64,000 nucleotides of DNA, taken from NCBI GenBank assembly GCA_031308135.1, contig JAHLJT010008446.1, positions 169,401,838-169,465,837 of the forward strand, read 5' to 3'. The notes beneath the pieces were generated by a model, which was not told where the DNA came from, searched no databases, and worked only from the letters and a program-made list of their open reading frames with translations. Origin of the DNA: Acheta domesticus (taxonomy: Eukaryota > Arthropoda > Insecta > Orthoptera > Gryllidae). This document shows positions 10,960 to 22,559 of this stretch, piece by piece. Both the position numbers and the translations under genes were made by a program. How positions within the stretch are numbered: the stretch's first letter is position 1; every line of letters begins with the position of its first letter.

Positions 10960-12960
10960 GTTATTGGTATCTAACGACTATACCTGTAGTGCATTTTCTT
11001 CTTCTTCTGCTGCTGCTACAAGTATTAGAACTTTCGTTCCGTTCCGTCTCCTTTTATTGGTCCATCCATCGTCTCCTCGGTCTACCTATGTTTTGTTTTC
11101 CTCTTGGCTCATATTTCAGAATCTGTTTTGGTATTCGTGTGTCCACCATTCTATCAATATGATCTCTCCATGCTTTCCTGTATTCGTCAATTTTTCCAAT
11201 TAGATTATAAATTCCTAAATAGTTACGTATTTCTTCATTACAAATCCTTAAAAAACTTCATTTCAAAAATCTGAATCCAACTGCGAATTTTGTAACCGTA
11301 GCACAGATTTCACATCCATATAGCCCACAAGGAACTGCTAAGGTTTTATAAAATTTCAAGACTATCTTTCCAGACTTTACTTTTTAGGGTCCTCCTAATA
11401 GTTCCACACATTCTGTTAAGTTTTTCAATTTTCGTACCTGCATCACTTTTTCCTTTGTAAGACAGATCACAACCCAGGAACTTAAATGAACTTACTTGTT
11501 CTACATTTTGGTTGTTAATCACTAATTTACATCTAATTGGGAATTTCCCTTGGAATGCCATTGACTTAGTTTTTTGGACATATCTCTAAATTATATTCTT
11601 TTATGATCATCTGCAGTTCAATAGAGCTCTTTGTAGTCTTTATTATCAGATATCAAAACTTGTCGTCTGCGAACAGAAGTGTCATTATAAAGTTTTTATT
11701 ATTAAAATTATCGGTAAAATTTAAAAACTTCATCTTCTGCTTCCAAATTCTGATAGCATCGTGAAGATAAATATTAAAAAGTGTGGGTGACACGCAGCAC
11801 CCTTGTCTCATTCCTTTATTTATAAATTCTTTGGGGATTTTACCTGATTTGTTCTTACATTAATTTGGGTTTCATTACATGTTTCCAATGACTTCGATTA
11901 GATGTTTCGGTATGCCTCTTCTGTCCATAATTGACCATAATTTTCCCCTCAGAACATTATTAAACTTTTACATAATCCATGAAAACCATACATGTTTGTA
12001 GATTGAATTCTCGTCTCTTTTCAATCAATAGTTTTAACTCAAACATATTATCAAAACATGATCTCCCTTTTCTAAATTCTGTTTGTTCTTCGATAATTAT
12101 TGCAGCGATTATTTTTTTCATTCTATTATTAATGATTTTAGCATATACTTTATAAGTTGTATTCAGCAGACTTGTACTAGTTTTCACAAACCGTTCGTAA
12201 TCCTTGTTTTAAAATATAGGAGTAACTAGAGCAGTCCTGCCATTCCGTTGATATTACGTTGAGTGTCCAGCAATTGTTAAACAGATCTAACAGTTTAGAT
12301 TTTGCTTAAGCTTGATTAAGTTTTTCTGGATAAGTCTAAGCTGGGTAAGTAATTAAGTAATTTTATATTGAAATTAACGAGGCCCGGTGTTTTCTTATTT
12401 TTACTATTTCTTAGTGCTTCAATCGATTCTAATTTATCCACTGCATTGTGAAGAGTTGGCATATCAGATATTCCTTTTTCTTCTTCCTCTTCATCAGCAT
12501 GCCATAGATTTTTTACAGTATTCTAGCCATTCTTTGTCATCTAATATCTGTAATTTTGCAGCATCTTTTTCATAGTTATTCAGAAGTTTCATCGCTCTGA
12601 AGGCCATCCGTTGCCTCCCACGAATATCATGCTCTATATTTGATACATCTTTTTCTCAGCTTCTTTTATTTGCGTTTTTACGAGGTTTTTTGTTTTCCTG
12701 CATCGAATCTCTTAAGAGTTCTAAGGATTGCGGGTCTTTGTTGGCTAATCATTTTAGTTCTCTGCTTTGCTCTTTTTCTTTTGCTTTGCTTTCTTTTTCT
12801 CTGCTATTGCTTTTTTTAGGTCTTCATTCCATATATAGAGTCTTTTTCCTTTTGATGTTTTTCTTCTTTTCCTAGGACTTCCTCAGCCACTATTTCAATA
12901 CTGTGTTTTCGGGCGCGTCAATTGCTGTGACTAGAACCCTAAGTGTAGTGAATGTTTTAT
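10960..12960 (-). pseudogene. RTE-like LINE remnant (RT and C-terminus)
   Basis: Minus-strand reading, in order from about 12900: KRLYIWNEDLKKAIA; GRQRMAFRAMKLLNN; DKEWLEYCKK; a fingers block LVNFNIKLLN; KQGLRTVCEN then LLNTTYKVYAKIINNRMKK; EEQTEFRKGRSCFDNM; motif A-like MVFMDYVKV; active site TLLFADDKF with both Asp present; VMAFQGKFPI; SSFKFLGCDLSY; CGTIRRTL; and at the 3' end QEENKT-type basic sequence. The block order is that of the RTE-like endonuclease/RT LINEs common in arthropods. The N-terminal endonuclease is absent (5' truncated) and the frame is broken many times. Related copies lie at 15655 and 21765. Confidence 0.75.
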
Positions 12961-13004
12961 AACGGAAGTAAACGTTTTTTGATTGGGTTCTTCTCCATTT
13001 GAAT

Positions 13005-13445
13005 GGTCAGGTCCAGCGCCCACTAACACATCGATTTGTGGGTTTCCCCAGCCAGATATCTCCTGCTAGTGAAGCATCGCCCCAGACGGCACAAGCTTTA
13101 AGTTTCCGACATATAGTAGTATATGCAAGTAACAGTAAGTGTAAGAAAAGGGCGAGGATAGGACACGGATGAGAAAGGAAAGTTTGTTTGCTGTCCATGG
13201 TCCGTTTGATAGGGTAATGCCACAGCATTCGCCTGTTGTAATCGGAGAATCCACGGAAAATTACCGATAAGAGTATCCGTCCGCTACATTTATCTTCCAG
13301 TTGGCGGCTGAATTCGACCTAGCTATCTACTTAGTTTCGAAAATCCCGCCACTTCGGGACTAGAACACTAGGTAGTAAGAGCTCCTCAATTGAAGCCCTG
13401 AGCCACCCCAGCCCTGGGTACCTAACGACACAACCAGACACTTCA
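13005..13445 (-). mobile_element. tRNA-derived SINE-like repeat, copy 1
   Basis: Aligns in inverted orientation with 37780-38215. On the minus strand a degenerate B-box (GTGTTCTAGTCCC, near 13355-13375) precedes the shared body AGGTCGAATTCAGCCG, CAGGCGAA and GTCCTATCCTCGCCC. Length of about 430 bp is long for a SINE. No poly-A tail is obvious. Confidence 0.6.
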
Positions 13446-13875
13446 CATATGGCAGAGGCTGCACATTTTTCTTAAAATTTCAATGCGCAATGGAAATTAC
13501 TAACATAATATTCAGGAGTACATTCCATTACATACGATATCTACTTTAATAATAAAGTGATTTTGAGAAAAAATGTTTTAAAATTGCCTTTATATCACTC
13601 AAAATTTATCCAAAATTACTAATTTGAAAAAATGTAAATGAAATTTAAAGATCGAATTTTCTGGAAAAGGTTCCACTAAGAAAAAATATATTAAAAATGT
13701 ATTTCATGGAGAGGATTCAAATAATTTTAATCATTTGCAACTTTCATAAAATCACAGAATACAATGAAAATCAGACTTGCGCCATTTGCGTGCCCAACGT
13801 GAAGGAATCGACTTACTAGCGCGACATCGAGAACAATAATTCGAATAACTATATTCACCAATGATCCGAAGAAAA
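13446..13875. other. AT-rich spacer
   Basis: Nothing recognised. Confidence 0.5.
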
Positions 13876-14010
13876 CTTGCACAGATAGCAAAGTTACATT
13901 AACGTCCAGAAGCAAAACTAAGGGATATCTCAGCATTTGCTCAAAGGGTCGGGAAACTGGACAAAAAAACCTGGTCGAGATGAGGGTCATTGATCCAGAA
14001 GCTGCGATAC
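13876..14010 (-). mobile_element. CR1/L2-like LINE 3'-end fragment
   Basis: Matches the 3' terminal ~130 bp of the LINE copies at 53627 and 54953: shared GAAGCAAAAC, ATCTCAGCATTTGCTCAA, GGGAAACTGGACAAAAA and GGGTCATTGA. All three start at the same point (…TGCACAGAT…), marking the LINE 3' terminus on the minus strand. Confidence 0.65.
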
Positions 14011-14043
14011 AATACTTACAAGCATATTTACTTTAAATACTAT

Positions 14044-14286
14044 ACAGTATGCCGAAGTGACAAAAGACCTGGGATACCTCCTAAAATCGTGTCGGGCCTC
14101 CTTTTGCCCGACGAAGTCCAGCAACTTGACGTGGCAACTCAATCTATCGTTCGTAGTGCAGAAATTCTGAGCCACGCTGCCTCTATAGCCATCCATGATT
14201 GCGAAAGTGTTGCCGGTGCAGGATTTTGGCCACGAAGTGAAGTCTTCATTATGTCCTATAAATTGATCCATCCACGAGGTTTGTAG
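14044..14286 (-). pseudogene. Tc1-like transposon end fragment
   Basis: The left end resembles the left TIR of the Tc1-like element at 35502 (TGACAAAAGACCTGGGATACC here). The minus strand continues as the transposase C-terminus: NPAPATLSQSWMAIEAAW then RRPDTILGGIPG. The corresponding part of the 35502 element reads NPALTTLSQLWTIKAAW in the matching frame. Everything beyond 14286 is lost. Confidence 0.75.
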
Positions 14287-14339
14287 TTTCACAGGCCCTA
14301 TTAACCCTAAACAATGTAGACATCAATAATTATTTCTCC

Positions 14340-15335
14340 AACAGTGCAGAGCAGCAAGTTCCTCAAGATATAACTCTCAGTGAATCAATGGATACAAGTG
14401 GTCAGGTAACACTTAACCTGACCACCGCCGAAGGAAGCATGGAAGCGAGCAGTCATAATCATCGTCCTCAGGAAATTATTCTCGGAGAAGGTCAGACAGA
14501 GATTTTATTCACTCACATGAACATAAAAAGATAAGTTAAAGAAAATGAATTCCGATGAATCGTTAGATCCCAGTCAATATAACTGTGAAATTCAAAACCG
14601 ATTCAGTGAATTGCGCGGTGGTGTAACTTCACCGGAAGTCAACCAATTTCGATAACTTAGAAAAAATCCAAGTGAACAAATGGATTTTGCGGCTAAAATT
14701 CCACCAATTTCTGAATCAAATGTCTCCAATGCAAACAATTTCACCAAGGAGCTTAAAAACAAAGTGACCAGTGACTTTGTAGCAAATTTTAAAAATAACA
14801 CAATAATAAGTGCCAATTCAATAACAGATTACTATAAACTCATTAAATACCTCATCGAGGCAAATAGAAGCTTTCACTCATTCAAGGACCCCTCAAATAA
14901 AAAATGTTCAGTAGTATTAAAAAATCTGCATCAATCCATAACAGAATCAGATATCTTCATAGATCTCAAATTACGTCAGCCATCTATTATTAAAATCACG
15001 AGACTGTAGAAACATCCCGATTCTGGTAGTTGCGGCCGAGTTTAGTGGCAATGAACCTATACACACAATTCTCACAATCACCCAAATATGCATTCATCGT
15101 GTGACTATAGAAAGACGGCGGAAACCTAAAGGACCCAACCAATGCCAACGATGTTTAGACTACAGACACACGAAAACAACTGTATTCATGTCATTAACTG
15201 TGCATGCTGTTCTGAAAATCATTATTCAGTGATGTGTCCGCAAAAAATGCTAAACTGGTTGTGTTAATTGCAATGGCGGTCACAAATCTGATATCACAAA
15301 CGAATCCTGTTCATACTACAAAACTAGTGGTGCTA
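14340..15335 (+). pseudogene. Jockey-type LINE ORF1 (gag) remnant
   Basis: Decayed gag. The open part (14680-15009) starts with MDFAAKIPPISESNV and contains ITDYYKLIKYLIEANRSF, then SVVLKNLHQSITESDIFID. This is the PRE_C2HC-type region of Jockey-clade gags. After a stop at 15009 the next frame gives GPNQCQRCLDYRHTK and, further on, CVNCNGGHKSD, which are the remains of CCHC zinc knuckles. The ORF2 that should follow is missing: the sequence is cut at 15333 by the long-TIR element. Confidence 0.75.
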
Positions 15336-15654
15336 TAGAATGGCACAGACTTTCCCTTATTAGTTTTTCTATTTCCTTGGGTCTGGGCTAGCTATTCGGA
15401 ATTACCACTCACTCGTGCCAGCTGCATCTATCGCCACCCAAAGTACATTTTTTTGACATTTATTAATTTTCCGGTTTCTTAATGGTAAAACGGAAATATT
15501 AATTTTCGAATATTAAAGAAGCAGCCCCATCACTGAGCTTAACCTGCGCAGCGCTCGTTACGCGGCCAGGGGATTTTTGCACTTATTGACAATCTTCACT
15601 TGAAACAGCCGGACTGTTCAAGGCAACGACTAACGCATGAAAAGGAAAAACGAT

Positions 15655-16088
15655 TTGGTAATACGGATCGAACAGAAATTGCCACTTGGAATATGAGAGA
15701 GGGTTGAGAAACAAGAAGATGAGCTAGAATTTTAAATTAAACGAAACAAGAAATTGACTTTGCCGTCATAACAGAAACCAAGAAAAAGGTAAAAAGGTAC
15801 AAAAGTCTGCATCATTGTACAATGATACTACAGCGGAGTGTCTCAAAGACAGTGTGAGCAGTAGGGTTGCTATAATTTGTCAGTAAAAAAAAATGTAAAA
15901 ATAAATACTGATACTCCTTTGTAAATGTAAGAATTGTCACTTGTAAATTTAACATAGTTAGGGGACACTTAGTAATAATTGGTATTAGCCTTCTGAATGC
16001 AACTTACAAAGTGTATGCAAAAATAATTAACACTCGCCTAAAACATAGCAGAAGTCTATTTGCAAGAAGAACAAGCTGGATTTAGAAA
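15655..16088 (+). pseudogene. RTE-like LINE fragment (endonuclease start, then RT piece)
   Basis: Plus-strand frames give TEIATWNMREG at 15668, then FAVITETKKKVKR, the start of an AP endonuclease of the RTE-like type. After an internal deletion the reading jumps to NATYKVYAKIINTRLK and QEEQAGFR at 15985-16088, which matches the KVYAKIIN block of the copy at 12100. The fragment runs into the N gap. Confidence 0.7.
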
Positions 16089-16188
16089 NNNNNNNNNNNN
16101 NNNNNNNNNNNNNNNNNNNNNNNNNNNNNNNNNNNNNNNNNNNNNNNNNNNNNNNNNNNNNNNNNNNNNNNNNNNNNNNNNNNNNNNN
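16089..16188. other. Assembly gap of 100 N
   Basis: Exactly 100 N, the usual placeholder for a gap of unknown size. Interpretation of the surrounding element is therefore limited. Confidence 1.
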
Positions 16189-17363
16189 TGGGCGCTATTT
16201 TAAACACGAAAATATTCGTTCATATTAATGCTTTAAGTTAATTGTGCTGTAATTATATACACCGTTTTCAATTTTGTTAATTACTTTATTAATTATTATT
16301 CAATGTTATTAATTAGATTAGTTGAATACAGAGGTGACGATCATTGTTATTTCAACAGTCCGAACTGTAAATTCAACGATGCATTTTTCTCAGTGAATGG
16401 TATATCGAAAATGTTTCTTATTTAATATGATGACAAATGTTTATACATAACTGTAGGATATATATTTTAAAATCTACATTAATTAACTCTTATTCTTAAC
16501 TCAAATGCAATCTACTGTGCAATGTAATAATATGAGCCCCCACTTTTATTTCAACTGTAAAAAATGAATTAAATTATTTTTTAAAACAAATATATCATCT
16601 TCAACATCGGATTTATAAAAATGTATTTTGGGCGGAGATAGGTGGTGAAAGGGTGGGACAACGTAAGTTTGCCTAGACCAACGAAATTAGAAAACTATTA
16701 GGAGAAAGTCTGTGCCATTCTGTAGCACTAGTTATTTTCTCGTATACGTACGTACATACAGAGTAATATACGTAGTATTCAGAATGTTATGTAATGTTAC
16801 GGAAAATTGATTCGAGATTTCGCCGGAAATACACGTTTTGGGTGTCCCCTGATGCCGAAATTTTCTTTTTCCTCCAAAATGTCCATCCGTCCGTCTGGTA
16901 TGTGAACAACACTAGCGCCTAAACAATGGGTACCAGTTTTTCCAAACTGCATAAGCCCGTGTCGATCTGGACTGAGTGTGAAGCTCTTCGATTTTGAAAA
17001 ACATTCATTGATTTTTGGGGGTACTTTACGTGAAGTTCTCGGGACATGTTCCAAATTTTCTCAAAAATGGCTGCAAATCGTTTCTTTAAATTCTTGTGAA
17101 AAGAGTGAAATACATGTATAAATACTGCATAGGTCAGATTTTCACTGATGAATCTGAATTTTTGATAGTTGTAAGAGACTGATATTTTTTCGGCGTATTC
17201 CTGCAACTACAAAATTAAGATAGATATTTTTCTTTCAAGTAATTTTTTTCTTCATAATTAGTTCTTTCGTTTAGGTCATGAAGATTTTTGAACAATTTAT
17301 TAGTTTTCGCGCAATATTGCGTCCAATATGTGCAATATTAAAAAAAATATCAGAAAGACTTTT

Positions 17364-18010
17364 TCTAAAACAGCTCTAGATTTTTTCTTTAAACTTTTGG
17401 AACGTATAGTGTTTAATGTACTCTATAAGCTGACATAGACGCTATTTTGCTCTATTCTGTTGTTGTATTTTCAAAAATTACATTTATGTATTTTTTACTT
17501 GTCTCTTAGGTCGTTAATATTTACATTAGAAGCGATTTGTTCATATTATTGCAGTTATGAGTGCATGTGCATTACATTATGTTATATAAAGTTTCTCGAA
17601 AACTCAACATTTTTTTGGTGAAAATGAGCTCAAATTTCCGCATTTTCAGAAACACTCAAACACCATATTCGCAGAAACGGCTCCAAATTTTTTCCTAAAA
17701 CTTTTTGTATGCATAATGCAATTGCACTGTTTCAGATGACACAAAATTCATTTTGCTGTATTATTTTGTTTCTTCAAAAATTACACAAATGCAATTTTTT
17801 TGAAATATCTCTCACGCTGTCAATATGCACATTCTCGGCGATTTGTATACATTATTGCATTTGTGAGTGGCAGTAATTCAAACGACTTCCAATAAAGTTT
17901 TTTGGAAATCGCAATAGTTGTCTGCGAGAAAGAGCTTCAAATTTCGCATTTACAGTAACACTTAAACGCCATTTTCGTAAAAACGGCACCAAATTTTTTA
18001 ACGAAAATTT
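17364..18010 (+). repeat. Degenerate ~315-bp tandem repeat, two units plus a partial third
   Basis: Unit 1 is about 17364-17677 and unit 2 about 17678-17990, with a third beginning at 17990 (AAAACGGCACCAAATTTTTT). Aligned blocks: ACGGCTCCAAATTTTTTC versus ACAGCTCTAGATTTTTTC; CTTCAAAAATTACA versus TTTTCAAAAATTACA; GCGATTTGT; ATTATTGCA; GCTCAAATTTCCGCATTT versus GCTTCAAATTTCGCATTT. Divergence is high, so the array is old. A related sequence (AAAAACGGCTCCAA) is at 44187. Confidence 0.75.
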
Positions 18011-18094
18011 CCTTTACGACAAAAGTTTAGTCTTCAATAACATTCTTAAAACAGTTTTTCGATTCTGCCATTAGGAAACCTAAAAACTGAGGAA

Positions 18095-18226
18095 ATGTGA
18101 AAAAATATTCGGGCGGTGATAGATAATAGCTGGCAAAAGGATGGGGCACGACCGAAAAGTTAGCCCCGACCAAAGAAATTAGGAAACTAACTAGAAAGTC
18201 TGTGCCAGTACGTAGCTCCACTAGTT
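18095..18226. mobile_element. Right-end copy of the long-TIR family
   Basis: Same orientation as 16615-16735, sharing GGGCGG.GATAG, AGAAATTAGGAAA, GAAAGTCTGTGCCA and CTCCACTAGTT. Its own left end was not found between 16736 and 18095. Confidence 0.65.
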
Positions 18227-18229
18227 TCT

Positions 18230-18935
18230 TTTTGTTTTGACCCTAGATCCTTGGTGGCATCTAAAACAAAAATAGTACGGACACAAGTTGTAATGCCAGT
18301 TAAAGTGTGGGGCTCATATACACACCATACTTCGGGGCTCATTTTACAACCATCGCCGTATTAAAATTCTGCAAGCTAAAACCGGTCTTTGATAGTTCGA
18401 AATTACAGATTTCATGCATAAAAACAATGTTCAAGATTGCCATAAGTATAAAATTGATCCAGATTTGTCCCACAAGGAGACGCCACATGTATAATTATGA
18501 TGCACAACTTATGAAATTTAGAGTAGCGAAAAAACGGGCGTGGCCTGACAGCGTAATTTTGAGATTAACACATGTGGCAGTCAAAGGGTTACAACTTGTA
18601 TTTCATTCGTTAAAAATCAGTCTAAGCAAATTCAAACTGAAATTAAAAGCTAAAACTTGCCTTCCAAAGCTTTTAGAACCGAGAAAACACGAACACCTCT
18701 GTTTCACATCAGCTCTCATTTACAATTGAACCACAGAGCTATGATGGCAAAACTAATTATTAAACTAGTAGTTAAAATCGTTCCTGCTAGAATATTTGCT
18801 ATGTATGAAAAGATACCAAGGGGGGCTCATTATATAAATCGCTCAAATCACCACCTTTACCTCTCTATCTATAACAAACGGAAAATACTTTCTTTTTGAG
18901 AGATAAAATTTGAGTGGTACGACTAGACTACGGAA
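18230..18935. other. Unassigned
   Basis: Open frames at 18307-18729 and 18657-18899 show no recognisable motif, signal peptide or membrane segment. They are probably chance. Confidence 0.5.
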
Positions 18936-18939
18936 TTTT

Positions 18940-19770
18940 GGTCACCAAAAAGATTTGATTTAGGCACCTAAAGTAGGCAACAAAATTACGAAATTAGGCA
19001 CCAATAGCCATTAAAATCGACGTTTTAGGCACTTAAAATAAATTAAAGAATGACTAAGCCAGGCAAAAAATAGACACGAAAAAGTTATATTTCTGACATC
19101 TAGAACTGATCTCAAAAGGATTAAATTAGGTAATTTTTATTATGCAGGAAAAAGTATTTTTACCAAAAAAACTTGCACCACACGACCCATTTAACCATTG
19201 GCCTTTTTTATAATCTACGCCTGTCCGACAAGGCTTTTGCTTGACCTGTCTTTCTTCCCCTGGACTTCGCAGACGACCCGCTGCGGCAATAAGCCTAAAC
19301 CTGTCAACAGCGCAGCCGCACCAGAAATGGGTGCAATTGCCCAAGAAGTGCATGCTGATCGGAGACGAGCGTGAAACATCTTAATTATGTTGATTTGTAG
19401 GGATCCTTTTGTTCGGTATTTCGGGTGAAAGATTTCGGTTTGATGTCGATTGCGTATTCGATCACACAATATTTGCATTTCTGAAAAGTTTTCACGTTTC
19501 TGTAAAACGAATTTCAAAATTTAGTATTTAAAATATGATCCTTCTCGAAAATCACTTGTTTTATGAAGTTTTAGGCAAAAACATTAAAACTGGCATCAAC
19601 CGCCCTTCTAGAACATTTTAGGCACTATTAAACGTTTTCATTAGATCTATTCTCTCATGATTCGAAAACATCTGCAATTATTTTTCACATCCTAATGGAA
19701 CTAAATAGATACTTGTCCTAAAATCCAAGGTCTAGTTATGACTCATGATTTTAGGCATGAAACTGTTTAA
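18940..19770. repeat. Region with scattered TTAGGCAC words, possible hAT-like remnant
   Basis: TTTAGGCACCTAAA and near matches (TTAGGCACCAA, TTTTAGGCACTTA, TTTTAGGCACTATTAA) recur irregularly. The complement of the same vocabulary, CACCTAAACATGCACCTA, is found at 23025-23090. Such words often mark decayed ends of a DNA transposon, but no transposase was recognised. Confidence 0.3.
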
Positions 19771-20560
19771 TTTCCAAGTACATAACGTTTCAAAGCACAA
19801 TATAATTGAAAGAGAATGTATTAATAAGAGATATTCAAAATAACGCTGAATATTATCCCGCGCGTTTTATAATACTGAACTAAAGTTCACCAATTTATTA
19901 ATGTATGTTATTAGCTTAGATTAATAAAATTATTTTTCGCTTAATTATTATTATTATTATTATTAAATGCGTTAATAAATATAATAATTATTAACATTAT
20001 TATATTTCTTCTCAAAATACAGAACCAAGTAAATTATTTATATATAAATTTGAAGATGCGCGAAATAAAATTAAATATAGTTTTTTTAAATTTGTCCGAA
20101 GATTGGGGGGGGGCAGTTGCCCCCCCTGCCCCCTCTGAATCCCGCCTCTGCAACTACCCTACCATCTGGAAACATTATATCATTCTCCCGATCCCCCAAC
20201 CCAATAAGAATCCCTGTTAATTACACTAGGGAACAAAAAAAAACATTTTTTCATACCTCCACAATGAAAGTAGGTGGTTTCAAAGGAAACGATCTCGCTG
20301 ATTTCGAAAATCATTAAAAAAGTTTCTATCAAAAGATATAAACATATTTAGTATTTGATAGAAACAAAATCCTACATTAATTTCCACATTGTCATTCCAG
20401 TTATATTACTTCAAATTTTTATGAACATGCGTCATTTGAGGTAAGAACAAATTTCAAATGGAATATTAACTTTCGTGCAATAACATGCAGACGTTAATAT
20501 GGTTTGTTGGTATAGCCAACAACATTGGTACAGCCAATGACAATGATTTGAGTTTTCCCT

Positions 20561-20597
<37 letters not shown>

Positions 20598-21760
20598 CCT
20601 AAGGTTCGTTGTACAGGTCATACAACATTGGTGATCAATCCATGGTTTGTGCTGACCACAAACGCAACAGCCAAAGTATAAAGAATACGCAAATTTTATA
20701 ATTTCTTATATTTGTTTCCTTTGAAATTTGGCTGTAATCTTCCACAAACCTAACAGAAGTTTTCGGGTTGATTCAAAAGTTTTTGAATGTGAAATGATAA
20801 TTTACATTTTATCAAACCGATTAAATTCTACAGATCTTGTGGCGAATTTCACTTTATAAAAAACACATAATGTACTCGTATTAATGTATTTGAGGCACAC
20901 GCAAGCCAGACGACACAAACTTCACGCACTGCGGTTACAGTTCCTCATGACACCGACTGACTCCGTATCTGACACCCCAACAGTGGGATACTTGTATACT
21001 TGCGATAAGGTAAGGGGCTAAAATAATTCCTTTCGATGACTGATGTGCAATAGGAAATACGAGGGTGGTGCACGTGACTTGTTTTCACAACTCCACTAAG
21101 ACCATTACATCCCACTCGTAAGTGAGCCGACCACTACTCGTAAGTGAGCGCGACTACCAGACGCGAGAATAAACACGTCAGTCTTCGAATACTGAAGATA
21201 AAAAAACACGAAAGCTTAATTATGTTGAGATCTCTTGAAAATGGCATAGGTAAACTGTACAAATATTTTATTTTTAAATAGATTTTATGCCTTTTGATTC
21301 TACATATATTACAGGAGCAATTTAAATGTATTTGCATTAATAGCAAAATACGGTATGATAAGGTATATTTAAAAACTCTGACGTGATATGATCTTCTTAT
21401 TGTGATACTCGTAATCTACGAATAAAATTGAGTATGTTACGTACTCTAGCTTCCTGGAGGGAAAATCGTGTTCTCTAGTGGTGTAGACCCATATGCCTCC
21501 CCCCTCTTTAGCAAAAATGTTGGAAAAGTCGATTCTAACAAGATTAAACAATTACGTTATACCATTTTACCAATTCGGATTCACTAACAAACTCTCGACT
21601 GCACATCAAATTTTGTATATCTCAGAACATATATTTTTACGTGCATCTTTTGGCTGCACGTAAAAAAACACACATTCATTGTGAAGAGGTGAAACAAGAA
21701 TAGAACAATAACGACTCAGTCGTCGACAGGGTCAAAAATGGCCGCGTCAGGACTTTTTTA
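19771..21760. other. AT-rich sequence with simple repeats
   Basis: Holds (ATT)n at 19942-19965, a poly-G/poly-C pair near 20106-20135, (CAA)n at 20561-20598 and a two-copy CTCGTAAGTGAGC direct repeat at 21115-21150. No coding sequence is supported. Confidence 0.6.
20561..20598. repeat. (CAA)n microsatellite
   Basis: About twelve CAA units, uninterrupted. Confidence 0.97.
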
Positions 21761-21764
21761 TTTA

Positions 21765-22258
21765 AGTTATACAATGAACTAAATCACTTTTCTGTTACAT
21801 TACGTTTTATGTGAACACTGATTTTAATATTTTTTCCATTTTCCCTTATCATAAGAGTCCTCTTTAAACCATTTGTTTCTAGCAATTTATAAATTTCCTG
21901 ATTCCAAGGATTTTTCAGTCTTCCTTTTTTCTTCTTCCTGGTAGAGTCCAATTATATATGTTTGGGTATACGATTCACTTCCATACGATTTATGTGATTA
22001 AACCATCCTAATTGCTTATAATTTACGTAATTTAAAATTTATTTATTTTTTCCATTCTTTCCCTTACACTACCCTTTTTAATTTTTCCCTCCTTGATACT
22101 CTTATAGATTTTCTTAAAAAGTCCATTTCCATGGACAATAAAGCAGATTCTAAGGATTGATTGAATTTCCATACTTCTGCTCCGTATGTAACTGTACTCT
22201 GAACTATTATCTTAAAAAAAATTAATTTACTCATTATTGAAATATTTCGTCCCATAAT
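21765..22258 (-). pseudogene. RTE-like LINE, 5'-truncated 3' end
   Basis: Minus strand from 22255: IIVQSTVTYGAEVWKFN, SLESALLSMEMDFLRKS, then after frameshifts WFNHINRMEVNRIPKH and LPGRRKKGRLKNPW. This is the C-terminal end of RTE-like LINE polymerases (the RM…R.P/GRRKKGRP segment). Only the last ~500 bp remain. Confidence 0.75.
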
Positions 22259-22439
22259 ATTTTGTTAAACAAGACATTTAGTGGAAAATAGGCTATAGGA
22301 CCTAGGATGTTTGGCTGAGCAACGAGGGCTGAGTACTGGAGAGTGTCCGTCGAAGTAAAATCACCAACACACCAAGTATTGCACTCCCAAATATCCCACG
22401 AAGCAACAGGAAGCATGTTCTTGGAGGAGGGATTCCCCT

Positions 22440-22545
22440 AGAGCAGGGATTCATAAACCTTTTTTTACCAAGCCCCCTTCTGTCAACAGCAAAACTTCCC
22501 ATTCCCCCTTGCACAATTTTATTTGGTAATAAATCAAACAAGAGT
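22440..22545. repeat. Possible hAT-MITE end
   Basis: CAGGGATTCATAAACCTTTTT followed by CCAAGCCCCCTT resembles the widespread hAT-type terminus CAGGGGTTCTCAAAC. No partner end was found, so this is a weak call. Confidence 0.3.
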
Positions 22546-22559
22546 TACATTGGGTAACA

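Larger units (their letters stand above)
15333..16735. mobile_element. Element bounded by ~120-bp terminal inverted repeats, with assembly gap
   Basis: 15333-15450 is the imperfect reverse complement of about 16615-16735. Left end reads AACTAGTGGTGCTATAGAATGG then CACAGACTTTC; the right end, read inward, is AACTAGTGCTACAGAATGG then CACAGACTTTC. The similarity runs on through CTAATTTC/CTATTTCC, GGTCTGGG/GGTCTAGG and CCCAAA.TACATTTTT. The interior holds RTE-like LINE sequence and a 100-N gap, so it is not clear that the two ends belong to one insertion. A third copy of the right end is at 18095-18226. Confidence 0.65.

Noticed and set aside
17364..18010. Tandem repeat as a CRISPR-like array
   Set aside because: Units of 315 bp, highly diverged, without short identical repeats and unique spacers, in a eukaryotic context.
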